Shown in pieces: positions 31,972-39,920 of a stretch of 64,000 bases of DNA. Where the stretch lies: NCBI GenBank assembly GCA_046349035.1, contig JAXMDC010000008.1, positions 1 through 64,000 of the forward strand, read 5' to 3'. The notes below the pieces were generated by a model. It was not told where the DNA came from and did not search any database. It saw only the letters and a program-made list of their open reading frames with translations. How positions within the stretch are numbered: position 1 is the stretch's first letter; the number at the start of each line of letters is the position of its first letter. Source of the stretch: JAXMDC01 sp046349035 (lineage in GTDB: Bacteria; Pseudomonadota; Alphaproteobacteria; Rhizobiales; Kaistiaceae). Both the position numbers and the translations under genes were made by a program.

Positions 31972-32865
31972 ATGAACAAGCTGCCCCTCGCCAAGCGCGT
32001 CCAAATCCTCTCGATGCTCTGCGAGGGCTCTTCCATGCGGGCGATCAGCCGCGTGGCCGACGTGTCGATCAACACCGTGACGAAGCTGCTGGTGGACGCT
32101 GGCAACGCCTGTGCCGCCTTCCACTACAACGCGGTTCGCAACGTCGCGGCGAAGCGCGTGCAGTGCGATGAGATTTGGTCTTTCTGCTACAGCAAGGCGA
32201 AGAACGTCGCCGCTGCCAAGGCCGCGCCGGTCGGGGCCGGGAACGTGTGGACGTGGACCGCAATCGACGCCGACTCGAAGATGATCCTTTCGTGGATGGT
32301 CGGGGATCGTGGCGCGGAGACGGCTAACTTCTTCATGGACGATCTAGCGTCGCGCCTGGCTAACCGGGTGCAGCTGACGACGGACGGCCACCGCGTTTAT
32401 CTCGACGCCGTTGCTGGCGCCTTCGGCAATGACATCGACTACAGCATGTTGGTGAAGCTCTACGGCGAGGACACGTCAGCCGGCGGCCCCGAGCGCAAAT
32501 ACAGCCCCGGCGAATGCATCGGCGCCAAGAAGGAACCTCAGGTCGGGACGCCCGATCCGGCGCACATCAGCACGTCATACGTCGAGCGCCATAACCTCAC
32601 GATGCGGATGGCGATGAAGCGCTTCGGCCGCCTGACCAATGCCTTCTCGCGGAAGATCGACAACCACGTCCACGCGCTGTCGCTCTATTTCGTGTTCTAC
32701 AATTTCACGCGCACCCACAAGGCGCACAAACTGTCCCCGGCGATGGCCGCTGGCGTTGCGGATCGGCTTTGGTCGATGGAGGACATCGTGAAGTTGATCG
32801 ATGAGAGCTCGGTCAAGCCGGGGCCTCGCGGACCGTACAAACGGCGGGTAAGCGCGACCGCTTAG
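31972..32865 (+). CDS. IS1-like DDE transposase
   Basis: 297 aa from the ATG at 31972 (MNKLPLAKRVQILSMLCEGS, the usual start of this family); an ATG at 31933 lies inside the promoter. Helix-turn-helix at about 17-45 (SMRAISRVADVSINTVTKLL). Putative catalytic triad Asp66 (QCDEIWSF), Asp138 (TTDGHRVY) and Glu205 (TSYVERHNLTMRM). C-terminal KAHKLSPAMAAGVADRLWSM is typical of the IS1-type transposases common in Hyphomicrobiales. Intact and full length, so the element may be mobile. Flanked by cargo on both sides rather than directly by its terminal repeats, which lie at 29607 and 34009. Confidence 0.88.
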   Translation: MNKLPLAKRVQILSMLCEGSSMRAISRVADVSINTVTKLLVDAGNACAAFHYNAVRNVAAKRVQCDEIWSFCYSKAKNVAAAKAAPVGAGNVWTWTAIDADSKMILSWMVGDRGAETANFFMDDLASRLANRVQLTTDGHRVYLDAVAGAFGNDIDYSMLVKLYGEDTSAGGPERKYSPGECIGAKKEPQVGTPDPAHISTSYVERHNLTMRMAMKRFGRLTNAFSRKIDNHVHALSLYFVFYNFTRTHKAHKLSPAMAAGVADRLWSMEDIVKLIDESSVKPGPRGPYKRRVSATA

Positions 32866-32970
32866 GCTTTCGCGCTCTGCGACGCATTGGCAATATGCAA
32901 AATCTTAACGTGACATCAACTGCACGCACGCCGATATTGAACCCGATTCAGGTAGCCATGGGAGGGCACC

Positions 32971-33159
32971 ATGACCGACCTCAAGACGAAAGAATCGCTG
33001 CTGACCGCCCTTAGGGCGGCGGCGGAGCGCCCGCCTACGGGAGACGAATTGCGCAAGCAGCGCGTGTCGTTTATCCTAGGATCGCTCAAAGAGAGCAGCG
33101 GCGTGACCCGCGCGAAGGTGGAAGAGGTCATTGCCGCGCAGGAGGGCCGGGGGCGCTGA
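32971..33159 (+). CDS. Small antitoxin-like partner of the Fic protein
   Basis: 62 aa, ATG at 32971 after GGGAGGGCACC. Charged helical protein: LKTKESLLTALRAAAERPPT, RKQRVSFILGSLKESSGVTR AKVEEV. The RVSFILGS segment sits where the small Fic-associated proteins carry the inhibitory pattern S-x3-(E/G)-(G/N) (commonly SFAxGN); here it is SFILGS, a diverged form. It ends with TGA directly followed by the GTG of the Fic gene. Likely blocks Fic activity, by family inference. Confidence 0.7.
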   Translation: MTDLKTKESLLTALRAAAERPPTGDELRKQRVSFILGSLKESSGVTRAKVEEVIAAQEGRGR

Positions 33160-33819
33160 GTGATCCTGTTTGAGTTGACAGGAACCGAGAACCACCCGGC
33201 TTACCAGCGCCTAGAAATCTCCAACGGGAATCGCCAATACGACTTTCTTCGGTCGGTTGTCGTCGCCTCCATTGAGATGGGACGACCGTTTCTCTCTCAG
33301 ACCATCATGAAGGCATTGAATTACCAAGCGATTGGGTGCCTCCACACACACGCTGGGGAATACCGACCATGTCCCGTTAGAGTCGACGAATATGAGCCGC
33401 CTGCCCATTTCCGAGTGCAGGCGCTGATGGACGATTTTGTGAATCAAGTGAACCGAGGGTGGGAGGCCACCGATCCGGTTGCGTTAGCCACGTATGTCTT
33501 GTGGCGCGTGAACAACATCCATCCATTCATCAATGGGAATGGGCGAACGGCGCGCGCGGCAAGCTACTTTGTGTTGTGCGTAAAAGCCGGGGGGTGGCTG
33601 CCCGGCGAAACGATCCTCCCCGAATTGCTTAAGCGGAATCGACCTGATTACGTGCAGGCACTGAAAGTTGCCGATGCGTCAGCCTCTAACGGTGGAACAT
33701 TGGATCTGTCCGCGCTGCACACTCTGATGTCCCGCCTCCTGTCGGAGCAAATGCAGTCGGCGGGCATACCGGCAGATGGTCAGGGTGCGGCACCGGCGGC
33801 CGCCCCAGCCTCAGGGTGA
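33160..33819 (+). CDS. Fic family protein
   Basis: 219 aa, GTG start immediately after the antitoxin-like gene. Fic domain over about 45-185: AIGCLHTHAGEYRPCPVRVD, then the active-site loop HPFINGNGRTAR in NIHPFINGNGRTARAASYFV. Most AMPylating Fic enzymes have Asp or Glu where this has Asn (HxFx[D/E]GNGR), the residue that holds Mg2+; the His and both Arg are kept. The C-terminal tail is Ala/Pro-rich. Works with its small neighbour as a toxin-antitoxin style pair, inferred from order. Last gene before the right end of the element; a terminator follows. Confidence 0.88.
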   Translation: MILFELTGTENHPAYQRLEISNGNRQYDFLRSVVVASIEMGRPFLSQTIMKALNYQAIGCLHTHAGEYRPCPVRVDEYEPPAHFRVQALMDDFVNQVNRGWEATDPVALATYVLWRVNNIHPFINGNGRTARAASYFVLCVKAGGWLPGETILPELLKRNRPDYVQALKVADASASNGGTLDLSALHTLMSRLLSEQMQSAGIPADGQGAAPAAAPASG

Positions 33820-33942
33820 CCGTTCCGTTCCGAATCACTCGGTTGGCAGCGCCCGCATCCAGGTCTAAGCTCTCCCTGCCGGGCGGGCCGAATCGACGAA
33901 CGCGGTACCGCACGGCAGAAGTCATCGTACACCTTCCTCAGG

Positions 33943-33974
33943 GGCCGCTTCCTTCGTCTGGGGAGCGGCCTTTT
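33943..33974 (+). terminator. Terminator after the Fic gene
   Basis: Stem GGCCGCT (33943-33949) / AGCGGCC (33964-33970) followed by TTTT, 124 bp after the Fic stop codon and 17 bp before the right terminal repeat. It would also insulate the element from outside transcription. Confidence 0.75.
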
Positions 33975-33990
33975 CCTTCGGGTTCGGGAT

Positions 33991-34009
33991 TTCAAACTGA
34001 GACACGACC
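33991..34009 (-). repeat. Right terminal inverted repeat
   Basis: Sequence TTCAAACTGAGACACGACC, the reverse complement of the left repeat except for one base (A versus C at position 4). Confidence 0.85.
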
Positions 34010-34040
34010 AGAAGGCCTAGCCGCTTGACATCCCGGCCGT

Positions 34041-34055
34041 GTTCGCGTTCTGTTC
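34041..34055 (+). promoter_or_regulatory. LexA (SOS) box upstream of dinB
   Basis: GTTC-N7-GTTC, the direct-repeat LexA site of alphaproteobacteria, 28 bp upstream of the dinB start. Exact match to the consensus core; only 32 bp from the end of the mobile element. Confidence 0.85.
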
Positions 34056-34082
34056 TCTCCAAGCGATTGGAGAAAGCTTCGG

Positions 34083-35330
34083 GTGGCGGACGCAGCGACG
34101 ATCCTGCATGCCGATCTCGACGCGTTCTATGCCTCGGTCGAGCAATTGCTCGATCCTTCGCTCCGCGGCAAGCCGATCGCCGTCGGCGGCGGCGTCGTGC
34201 TGGCGGCGTCCTATGAGGCGAAGGCGTTCGGAGTCTATGGCGGGATGCCAGGCCGGCGGGCGCGCGAGCTGTGCCCGCAGCTGATCTTCGTCGATGGGCA
34301 TTTCAAGGAGTACCAGCGGCTCGGCGATGCGGCGATCCGCGTCCTCGGCGACTTCACACCGGCGATCGAGCGCATCTCGATCGATGAGGCGTTCGCCGAT
34401 GTCGCCGGGTGCGAGCACCTGTTCGGCCCGCCGGTCGACATCGCGCGCGAGATACGACGGCGAGTGCGGGAAGAACTCGGCCTGCCGATCTCGGTCGGCG
34501 TGGCGCGCACCAAGCACCTGGCCAAGATCGCCTCGCAGGCCGCCAAGCCCGACGGACTTGTCGCGGTCGACCCGGCAAGGGAGCTTGAGTTCCTGCACCG
34601 ACTGCCGGTGGAGATGATGTGGGGGGTCGGCCCGGCGACCAAGAAGCGCCTGAACGACAACGGGGTCGTAACCATCGGCCAACTGGCGGAGACGCCCGGC
34701 CGGTCGCTCGAGCACCTGCTCGGGCCGGCCGCCGGCGAGAAGCTGCAGGCTTTGGCGTGGAATCGCGACGCGCGACGCATTCAGACCGATCGACGAGCGC
34801 GATCGGCCGGGGCGCAGTCGGCGCTCGGCAAGCAGCGGATCGGCACCGAGCTGATCCGCAAGACACTCCGCCATCTCGCCGACCGCATCGCTTCGCGCCT
34901 CCGCGATCGGTCACTCACCGGGCGAACGGTGACCGTCCGCGTCCGCTTCGCCGATCTCCGCTCGGTGACACACGCAGCCACGCTCGGGGCACCGATCTCG
35001 GCAACCGCTATCCTCGCCGAGGTCGCCGAGGACCTAGTCCGCGCGGTGCTCCGCGCGCACTCGGACGAGCGCTTTCTTTCGCTGTTGGCGATTTCGGTGT
35101 CGCACCTTGAGCAGGATGCGGCGATGCAGTGGGAGCTGCCGCTCGGCACTCCCGACGACAAGCGACGCCCGGGAACGCGGAGAGGTGCGGCCCGCTTTGC
35201 TGCCGACCGTGCTGTCGACGCAATCCGCGATCGCTTCGGCTGGGAGGCCGTCGGGTATGGCGCAAACGCCATCGACCGGCGCGGCTCGGTGCCCGATGCC
35301 TTCCGGGAGCTGGCGGAGAAGGAGCTTTGA
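34083..35330 (+). CDS. dinB: DNA polymerase IV (translesion synthesis)
   Basis: 415 aa, GTG at 34083 with GGAGA upstream. Y-family signatures: ILHADLDAFYASVEQLLDPS with the first catalytic Asp, SYEAKAFGVYGGMPGRRARE, RISIDEAFADVAG with the second acidic pair, VGVARTKHLAKIASQAAKPD, and VEMMWGVGPATKKRLNDNGV. Error-prone replication past damage. Residues about 340-345 (QWELPLG) form a likely beta-clamp-binding motif of QL/F type. Controlled by LexA, judging from the box at 34041. Full length and intact despite lying beside a mobile element. Confidence 0.96.
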   Translation: MADAATILHADLDAFYASVEQLLDPSLRGKPIAVGGGVVLAASYEAKAFGVYGGMPGRRARELCPQLIFVDGHFKEYQRLGDAAIRVLGDFTPAIERISIDEAFADVAGCEHLFGPPVDIAREIRRRVREELGLPISVGVARTKHLAKIASQAAKPDGLVAVDPARELEFLHRLPVEMMWGVGPATKKRLNDNGVVTIGQLAETPGRSLEHLLGPAAGEKLQALAWNRDARRIQTDRRARSAGAQSALGKQRIGTELIRKTLRHLADRIASRLRDRSLTGRTVTVRVRFADLRSVTHAATLGAPISATAILAEVAEDLVRAVLRAHSDERFLSLLAISVSHLEQDAAMQWELPLGTPDDKRRPGTRRGAARFAADRAVDAIRDRFGWEAVGYGANAIDRRGSVPDAFRELAEKEL

Positions 35331-35361
35331 GGGCTCCTCGAGCGTGGCGAAGGCGTCGGTA

Positions 35362-35625
35362 TCAGTGAAGCGCGAACTCCGCACGCACCGCGCGGACGTC
35401 ATTAGCGCCAATGAGGAGGCGATGGGCGACCGAGACGGAATGGACGGGGCCGTCAATTTCGCGACGCCAGAAATCGAGAAAGCGCTGGAGGCCTGGGAAC
35501 GCGGGTGCCAAGTCGTAATGCTGCCATACGAAGGATTGGAGGAGCCCGGGATGATCGGGGAGACGGTAGAGAATATTGGCGGTGGTTAGACCAAACCCTA
35601 CGATCGAAATATGCGGCCCGGCCAC
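35362..35625 (-). CDS. usg: Usg family protein
   Basis: 87 aa from the GTG at 35625 with AGGAG 8 bases upstream; the frame extends to 35706 without conservation. The protein is the small Usg type: GFGLTTANILYRLPDHPGLL, QSFVWQHYDLAPAFPGLQRF, LDFWRREIDGPVHSVSVAHR. Usg proteins are conserved in alphaproteobacteria, often near trp genes, but their biochemical role is unknown. Here no trp gene adjoins (trpB2 is 20 kb away). Convergent with dinB. Confidence 0.88.
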   Translation of the reverse strand: MAGPHISIVGFGLTTANILYRLPDHPGLLQSFVWQHYDLAPAFPGLQRFLDFWRREIDGPVHSVSVAHRLLIGANDVRAVRAEFALH

Positions 35626-35827
35626 GTTGGCGCTCCTCGCGTCGCTGCGCTCAAGAAGGTTTTCGCAGTCAACGGAAAAACGCAACACTCCGATCCGCTG
35701 CACCACGCGGAAATGCTAACATTAGCAGCGACTTAGCCTGGCTGCTAACTGCTTGGCGATCCAAGCACTGTCCAATCGGCGTGGGGCGGAGACGTTGCGG
35801 GGGCCGCCGCGCGAAAGGGGACGTTCG

Positions 35828-36715
35828 ATGACGATTGCGAATGAACGCGTGGGCTTCATCGGGCTTGGAGCAATGGGCGGTGCGATGGCGCGGCATCTGA
35901 TGCGCGCCGGGGTTCGGCTCTCGGTCTACGCTCGGCGGCCGGAAACGGTCCGACCGTTCGTCGAGGCGGGCGCTGCGCCCGCCGACTCACCGGCAGAGGC
36001 GGCGCGCGAGGCGGCGATCGTCTTCACCAACGTCACCGCGACCAGCGACGTCGAAGAGGTTCTCTTCGGCGCGCGTGGGGTGCTCTCGGGGGCCGCCCCC
36101 GGGTCGATCGTCTGCGACATGAGCACGATCTCCGCAGTCGCAACCCGCGAGATCGCCGCGAGACTGGCCGAGGATGGCGTCGAGTTTCTCGATTGCCCGG
36201 TTTCGGGCGGCGCCCAGGGCGCGGAGGCAGCCACGCTGACGATCATGGTCGGCGGCAAAGCGGAAGTGCTGGCGCGCGCCCGACCTTTTCTCGATCGCCT
36301 CGGCAGCCAGATCTTCCACATGGGCGACGTCGGTGCGGGGCAGGTGACGAAAGCCTGCAACCAGATCGCCCAGGTGATCACGATTCAGGGGGTCGCCGAG
36401 GCGATGCATTTCGCGCAGGCAAACGGCGTCGACGGCGGCCGGGTGGTTGAGGCGCTGATGTCGGGCTTTGCCGGCAGCAAGATGCTCGGCCTCATGGGGC
36501 CGAAGATGGCGACGCGGGATTTCTCAGCAGGCATCGAGGCGCGGCTGCATCACAAGGACTTGGCAATGATCTCCGCCCTGGCAGACGAGATGGGACTGTC
36601 GCTGCCGGCGACCAAGCTGACTTCGCGCCAGCTCCGCAGTCTCATGGACCACGGGTGGGGGAACATGGACACGTCAGGCTTGTTGCGTGTCCTGGAGGAG
36701 TCCGAGAAGCAGTAG
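35828..36715 (+). CDS. NAD(P)-dependent beta-hydroxyacid dehydrogenase
   Basis: 295 aa from the ATG at 35828. Rossmann site RVGFIGLGAMGGAMARHLMR, then FTNVTATSDVEEVLFG, the substrate-binding signature FLDCPVSGGAQGAEAATLTI, the catalytic Lys region GAGQVTKACNQIAQVITIQG, and HHKDLAMISALADEMG. This is the 3-hydroxyisobutyrate dehydrogenase/tartronate semialdehyde reductase family; which hydroxyacid it oxidises cannot be told from sequence alone. Stand-alone gene, convergent with the chemoreceptor gene 7 bp away. Confidence 0.9.
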   Translation: MTIANERVGFIGLGAMGGAMARHLMRAGVRLSVYARRPETVRPFVEAGAAPADSPAEAAREAAIVFTNVTATSDVEEVLFGARGVLSGAAPGSIVCDMSTISAVATREIAARLAEDGVEFLDCPVSGGAQGAEAATLTIMVGGKAEVLARARPFLDRLGSQIFHMGDVGAGQVTKACNQIAQVITIQGVAEAMHFAQANGVDGGRVVEALMSGFAGSKMLGLMGPKMATRDFSAGIEARLHHKDLAMISALADEMGLSLPATKLTSRQLRSLMDHGWGNMDTSGLLRVLEESEKQ

Positions 36716-36722
36716 GACCGAT

Positions 36723-38645
36723 CTAGAATTCCTGCCAATCCGGTTCCACGGCGGCGGCGAGGGCTGCCTGCATGCGGCCGACCGGACCGCCGCGGGCGGC
36801 CTTGGAGGCGGGCTTTGGCGACTTCTTAGGCGAGGCGGCGACGGCAGGCGGGGCGCGCCCATGATCGGCGGCAGCGAGCCTAAACGTCCCCACCTTGGTG
36901 TCCATGCCATCGGTCTGGGCCTGGAGGGCCTTGGCGGCGGCTGCGTTCTGCTCGACCAGCGCGGCGTTCTGCTGCGTGGCTTCGTCCATCTGCGACAGCG
37001 CTTTGTTGACCTCCTCGACATTGGCGGCCTGCTCGCGGCTTGCGGCAGCGATCTCCGAGACAATGCCGGTCACGCGGCCAATCGAGGAAAGAATCTCGGA
37101 GAGGGAGTCGCCAACGCGGTTCACCAGAGCGACGCCTTGGGCGACCTCGCCGGTCGAGTTGGTGATGAGGTCCTTGATATCCTTGGCGGCTTGCGATGAA
37201 CGCTGGGCGAGGCTGCGGACCTCCGAAGCGACCACGGCAAAGCCGCGGCCGGCGTCGCCGGCCCTGGCTGCTTCGACCGCGGCGTTAAGGGCGAGAAGGT
37301 TGGTCTGGCGGGCGATCTCATCGATGACGCCGATGATGTCGGCGATCTTTCCGGACGACGTTTCGATGCGGGCCATGGCATCGACCGCTTGCGCGACCAC
37401 TTCGCCGCCGCGATCGGCGACGGTCCGCGTGCCGATGGCAAAGTGATTGGCCTGGTCGGCGCTCTCGGCGTTCTTGCGAACGTTCTGAGCGATGATCCCC
37501 ATCGAAGCGGTGGTCTTTTCCAGACTGGCCGACTGTTCCTCGGTCCGCTGCGAGAGGTCCGTCGTGCCGGCGGAGATCTCGCCGGTGGCGCCAGCCACTT
37601 CGCGGGCGGCTGCGGCGATGGCGCGAATTGTCTCGTGGAGACCCTCCATGGCGAGATTGAAGTCGTCGCGCAGCTGGCGGTATGCCGCGGGGAAGGTGTC
37701 GCTCAGGCGGAAGGTCAAGTCGCCTTCGGAAAGGCTTCGCAGGCCGGCCGCCAGGGCATCGACCACGCCGGCCTGCTCACTGGCGGCTTGGCGCTGACCC
37801 TCTTCGTTCTTGCGGCGATCGGCTTCGGCGGCCGCGCGTTGCTCGGCAGTCGCTCCTTCCAGGCGCCGTTTCTCGAGCCCGGTATCGCGGAAGACAACAA
37901 GGGCCTTGGCCATCTCGCCGATCTCGTCGGCCCGATCGGTCGAGGGCACGCTGACATCGAGCTTTCCCGCCGAGATTGCGGTGGTGACCGAAGTCAGTTC
38001 GGAAAGCGGGTCGACCAAGCGGCGGTTGAGAAAGCGCACCCCGAATAGGAGCAGGCCGAGCAGGGCGGCGATCGTTGCCACCATCGACCACAAGGTGAGG
38101 TGGGTTGCTGAGGCAGCGCTCTGCTCGATCCCGGCGTTAGCCTTGCCGGCGTCGGCGACGATTTCATCGATGACAGCCCGGTGCTCCTGGTAAGCGGCGG
38201 TGACCGCGTCGTAGCCGCGCCGGGCAGCAGCCTGGTCGCCGCGCGCCAGCGCCGGCAACATCACGTCGTCCAGCGCTGCCCAAAAGCGCACAACGGCAGC
38301 GTGGGAAGTTCGCGTCAGCTTCTCCTGAAGAACCGGGTCGAGCGTCGATTCCTGCCAGTATTTGCGGCGGTCGTCATAGTCGGTGCGCAACTGCTTTAGT
38401 CTGGCCTCGCTCTCCGGCAGCGGCTTGGCGCGATCCACCGCCAATGTCGCCTCCAAGTAGGCTTCAATGACGTATTCGGGGGGCGGCAGGATGTCGGCCA
38501 CGAGGTCCTTGCCGAGCACGATGTCGTTGTACATCGCGCCGCCAACCCGTGTGGCATTGACCGAGAAGGCGGTAACCGCCGCAGCCAGCGCGATGCCCGC
38601 GCCGAGAACAGCCGAAAAGGCGTAGAGAGTAGCCCGTATCCGCAT
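36723..38645 (-). CDS. Methyl-accepting chemotaxis protein
   Basis: 640 aa. First membrane helix AFSAVLGAGIALAAAVTAFS, a four-helix-bundle-like periplasmic domain of about 155 residues (LPPPEYVIEAYLEATLAVDR), second helix LWSMVATIAALLGLLLFGVR, then HAMP (LVDPLSELTSVTTAISAGKL), and the kinase-control tip EIARQTNLLALNAAVEAARA GDAGRGFAVVASEVRSLAQRS. The chain ends PDWQEF, a CheR/CheB-tethering pentapeptide like the NWETF of E. coli receptors. Ligand unknown. No che genes nearby. Confidence 0.95.
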   Translation of the reverse strand: MRIRATLYAFSAVLGAGIALAAAVTAFSVNATRVGGAMYNDIVLGKDLVADILPPPEYVIEAYLEATLAVDRAKPLPESEARLKQLRTDYDDRRKYWQESTLDPVLQEKLTRTSHAAVVRFWAALDDVMLPALARGDQAAARRGYDAVTAAYQEHRAVIDEIVADAGKANAGIEQSAASATHLTLWSMVATIAALLGLLLFGVRFLNRRLVDPLSELTSVTTAISAGKLDVSVPSTDRADEIGEMAKALVVFRDTGLEKRRLEGATAEQRAAAEADRRKNEEGQRQAASEQAGVVDALAAGLRSLSEGDLTFRLSDTFPAAYRQLRDDFNLAMEGLHETIRAIAAAAREVAGATGEISAGTTDLSQRTEEQSASLEKTTASMGIIAQNVRKNAESADQANHFAIGTRTVADRGGEVVAQAVDAMARIETSSGKIADIIGVIDEIARQTNLLALNAAVEAARAGDAGRGFAVVASEVRSLAQRSSQAAKDIKDLITNSTGEVAQGVALVNRVGDSLSEILSSIGRVTGIVSEIAAASREQAANVEEVNKALSQMDEATQQNAALVEQNAAAAKALQAQTDGMDTKVGTFRLAAADHGRAPPAVAASPKKSPKPASKAARGGPVGRMQAALAAAVEPDWQEF

Positions 38646-38789
38646 ATCATCCCCCCGACAACGCTGGCCTGGCGGATGAGTCGAATGGCCCGGCGTCTCG
38701 GCGATGATGAATCACTGATGACTTAGCTGAGGTTAACGTCGCGGGCCGCCGGCCCGCAGTCGCGCGAAGAGCCGCCCAGCGTGCGGAAT

Positions 38790-38862
38790 GAGGCCAGCCG
38801 GGGGGCGCAGATAATCCTCGGAGATGCAGATAGTCCTCGGAGATTAGATGCCGGCTGGCCTC
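38790..38862. repeat. Hairpin with a tandem 19-bp repeat in its loop
   Basis: Perfect 12-bp arms GAGGCCAGCCGG (38790-38801) and CCGGCTGGCCTC (38851-38862). The loop holds two tandem copies of a 19-mer beginning GCAGATA and ending CCTCGGAGAT (38807-38825 and 38826-38844; one difference). It lies between the fecR-like gene and the chemoreceptor start, on a minus-strand stretch. Confidence 0.7.
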
Positions 38863-38890
38863 GCAAGGCAGACCTGTTCCGCGCGCACGC

Positions 38891-39826
38891 TCAGCCTTTG
38901 CCGTGGCCGTTCCCGCCGCCGTGGTCTCCGGAGTTGCCGTGCCCTGGATTGTCGTCGCTCCTGCCGCGGCCCGGTTCGCCCATGTCGTTTCCTCCGGGAT
39001 TCGGGCCGGCGTTGCCATTCGGCCCGCCATTGCCGGGATTGCCTACCGGCGGCGGGCCGGGTGGTGAGGGGGGCGCGATGGGACCGGGCCGCTGCCCGGC
39101 GGGCCCGCCGAAATCCAAACCGGGTGTCAGCGGGAGGGGAATGGCTGCGGCGCGGATGTCGCCGCAGGACTCGACCGGGAGGCGGAAGTCCTGGCGAAGC
39201 GGCGCCTGCGAGACGACATAGGGGAAGTCCTCCCGCAGCCTGCCGTTACGCTCCGGGAGCGCGGTGACGGGACGGGTCGCCAAGGCTATCCCGGTCACCG
39301 CCATGCTGCAGGCGCCGGACAGAAGTGCGCAGCGGCGGTCAGCACCGCAGATTTCCGCGGCACCGGCAAAGAGCGCGAGAGCGCTATCGCCGTTGGCGGA
39401 GACCGCAAGATCGAATGCGGTTCCACGGAGCGCCATCACGGCGGTCGGCGTACGAATAGAGTAGGCCGGCTTGGGGCTTTGCCCGCTGACAAAGCGGAAG
39501 GCGCCGCGCGTCGCCGTCAGCGCAAAGCTGGACGCAGTGCCGTCCCGTCGGAAGACGAAGTCGTCAACGGTCATTGCCGAATTGGGACCGACGACCAACT
39601 TGCTCGCGTCGGCGAAGACAATCTGGAGCTGACCGGTTGGGCCGGTCTGCAATCGGTCGCCCATGAAGATTGGAAAGCCGACTTCGGCAGCCTGCTGCCC
39701 GTCGCCGCCAATGACAAGGCCCAAGGCGGTGTAGCCGACGACGCTGCCGGCAGGGGCAGCAACCGCCGCCTCGCAGGACGCCGCCAGCCCCAGAGCCAGC
39801 TTGAATACCCACGAAAGCCTCAGCAT
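38891..39826 (-). CDS. Exported FecR-domain protein with Gly/Pro/Asn-rich tail
   Basis: 311 aa. Signal peptide LALGLAASCEAAVAAPAGSV. FecR domain at about 35-150: GDRLQTGPTGQLQIVFADAS, LVVGPNSAMTVDDFVFRRDG, TRGAFRFVSG and IRTPTAVMALRGTAFDLAVS. The last ~80 residues are low-complexity (PGPIAPPSPPGPPPVGNPGN, GGGNGHGKG), as in surface or matrix-associated proteins. Two cysteines flank a stretch in the middle (EICGADRRCALLSGAC). FecR-domain proteins of this exported kind are not signal regulators. Role unknown. Confidence 0.8.
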   Translation of the reverse strand: MLRLSWVFKLALGLAASCEAAVAAPAGSVVGYTALGLVIGGDGQQAAEVGFPIFMGDRLQTGPTGQLQIVFADASKLVVGPNSAMTVDDFVFRRDGTASSFALTATRGAFRFVSGQSPKPAYSIRTPTAVMALRGTAFDLAVSANGDSALALFAGAAEICGADRRCALLSGACSMAVTGIALATRPVTALPERNGRLREDFPYVVSQAPLRQDFRLPVESCGDIRAAAIPLPLTPGLDFGGPAGQRPGPIAPPSPPGPPPVGNPGNGGPNGNAGPNPGGNDMGEPGRGRSDDNPGHGNSGDHGGGNGHGKG

Positions 39827-39920
39827 CGCAGCACCCCCCCTCGCCGCGCCTTCATCAACGGCGGTGACGCGCGGAGAGTCAAGCAGGATCGGCTCGGGCG
39901 GTTGTCGGTTATCGCCAGCG

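Larger units (their letters stand above)
29607..34009. mobile_element. 4.4-kb IS1-like element carrying toxin/antitoxin-type cargo
   Basis: Bounded by 19-bp terminal inverted repeats with one mismatch. It encodes an IS1-like DDE transposase, an HTH-ImmA/IrrE protein and coupled partner, a small antitoxin-like protein with a Fic protein, and two small overlapping genes. GC is visibly lower than the flanks. No matching target-site duplication was found (left flank ends CCGGTCGAG, right flank begins AGAAGGCCT), and the truncated gene does not resume on the right, so a simple single insertion is not sufficient; later deletion or recombination is likely. Confidence 0.75.

Noticed and set aside
29598..34018. 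Target-site duplication of the mobile element
   Set aside because: The 8-9 bases flanking the left and right repeats (CCGGTCGAG and AGAAGGCCT) do not match.
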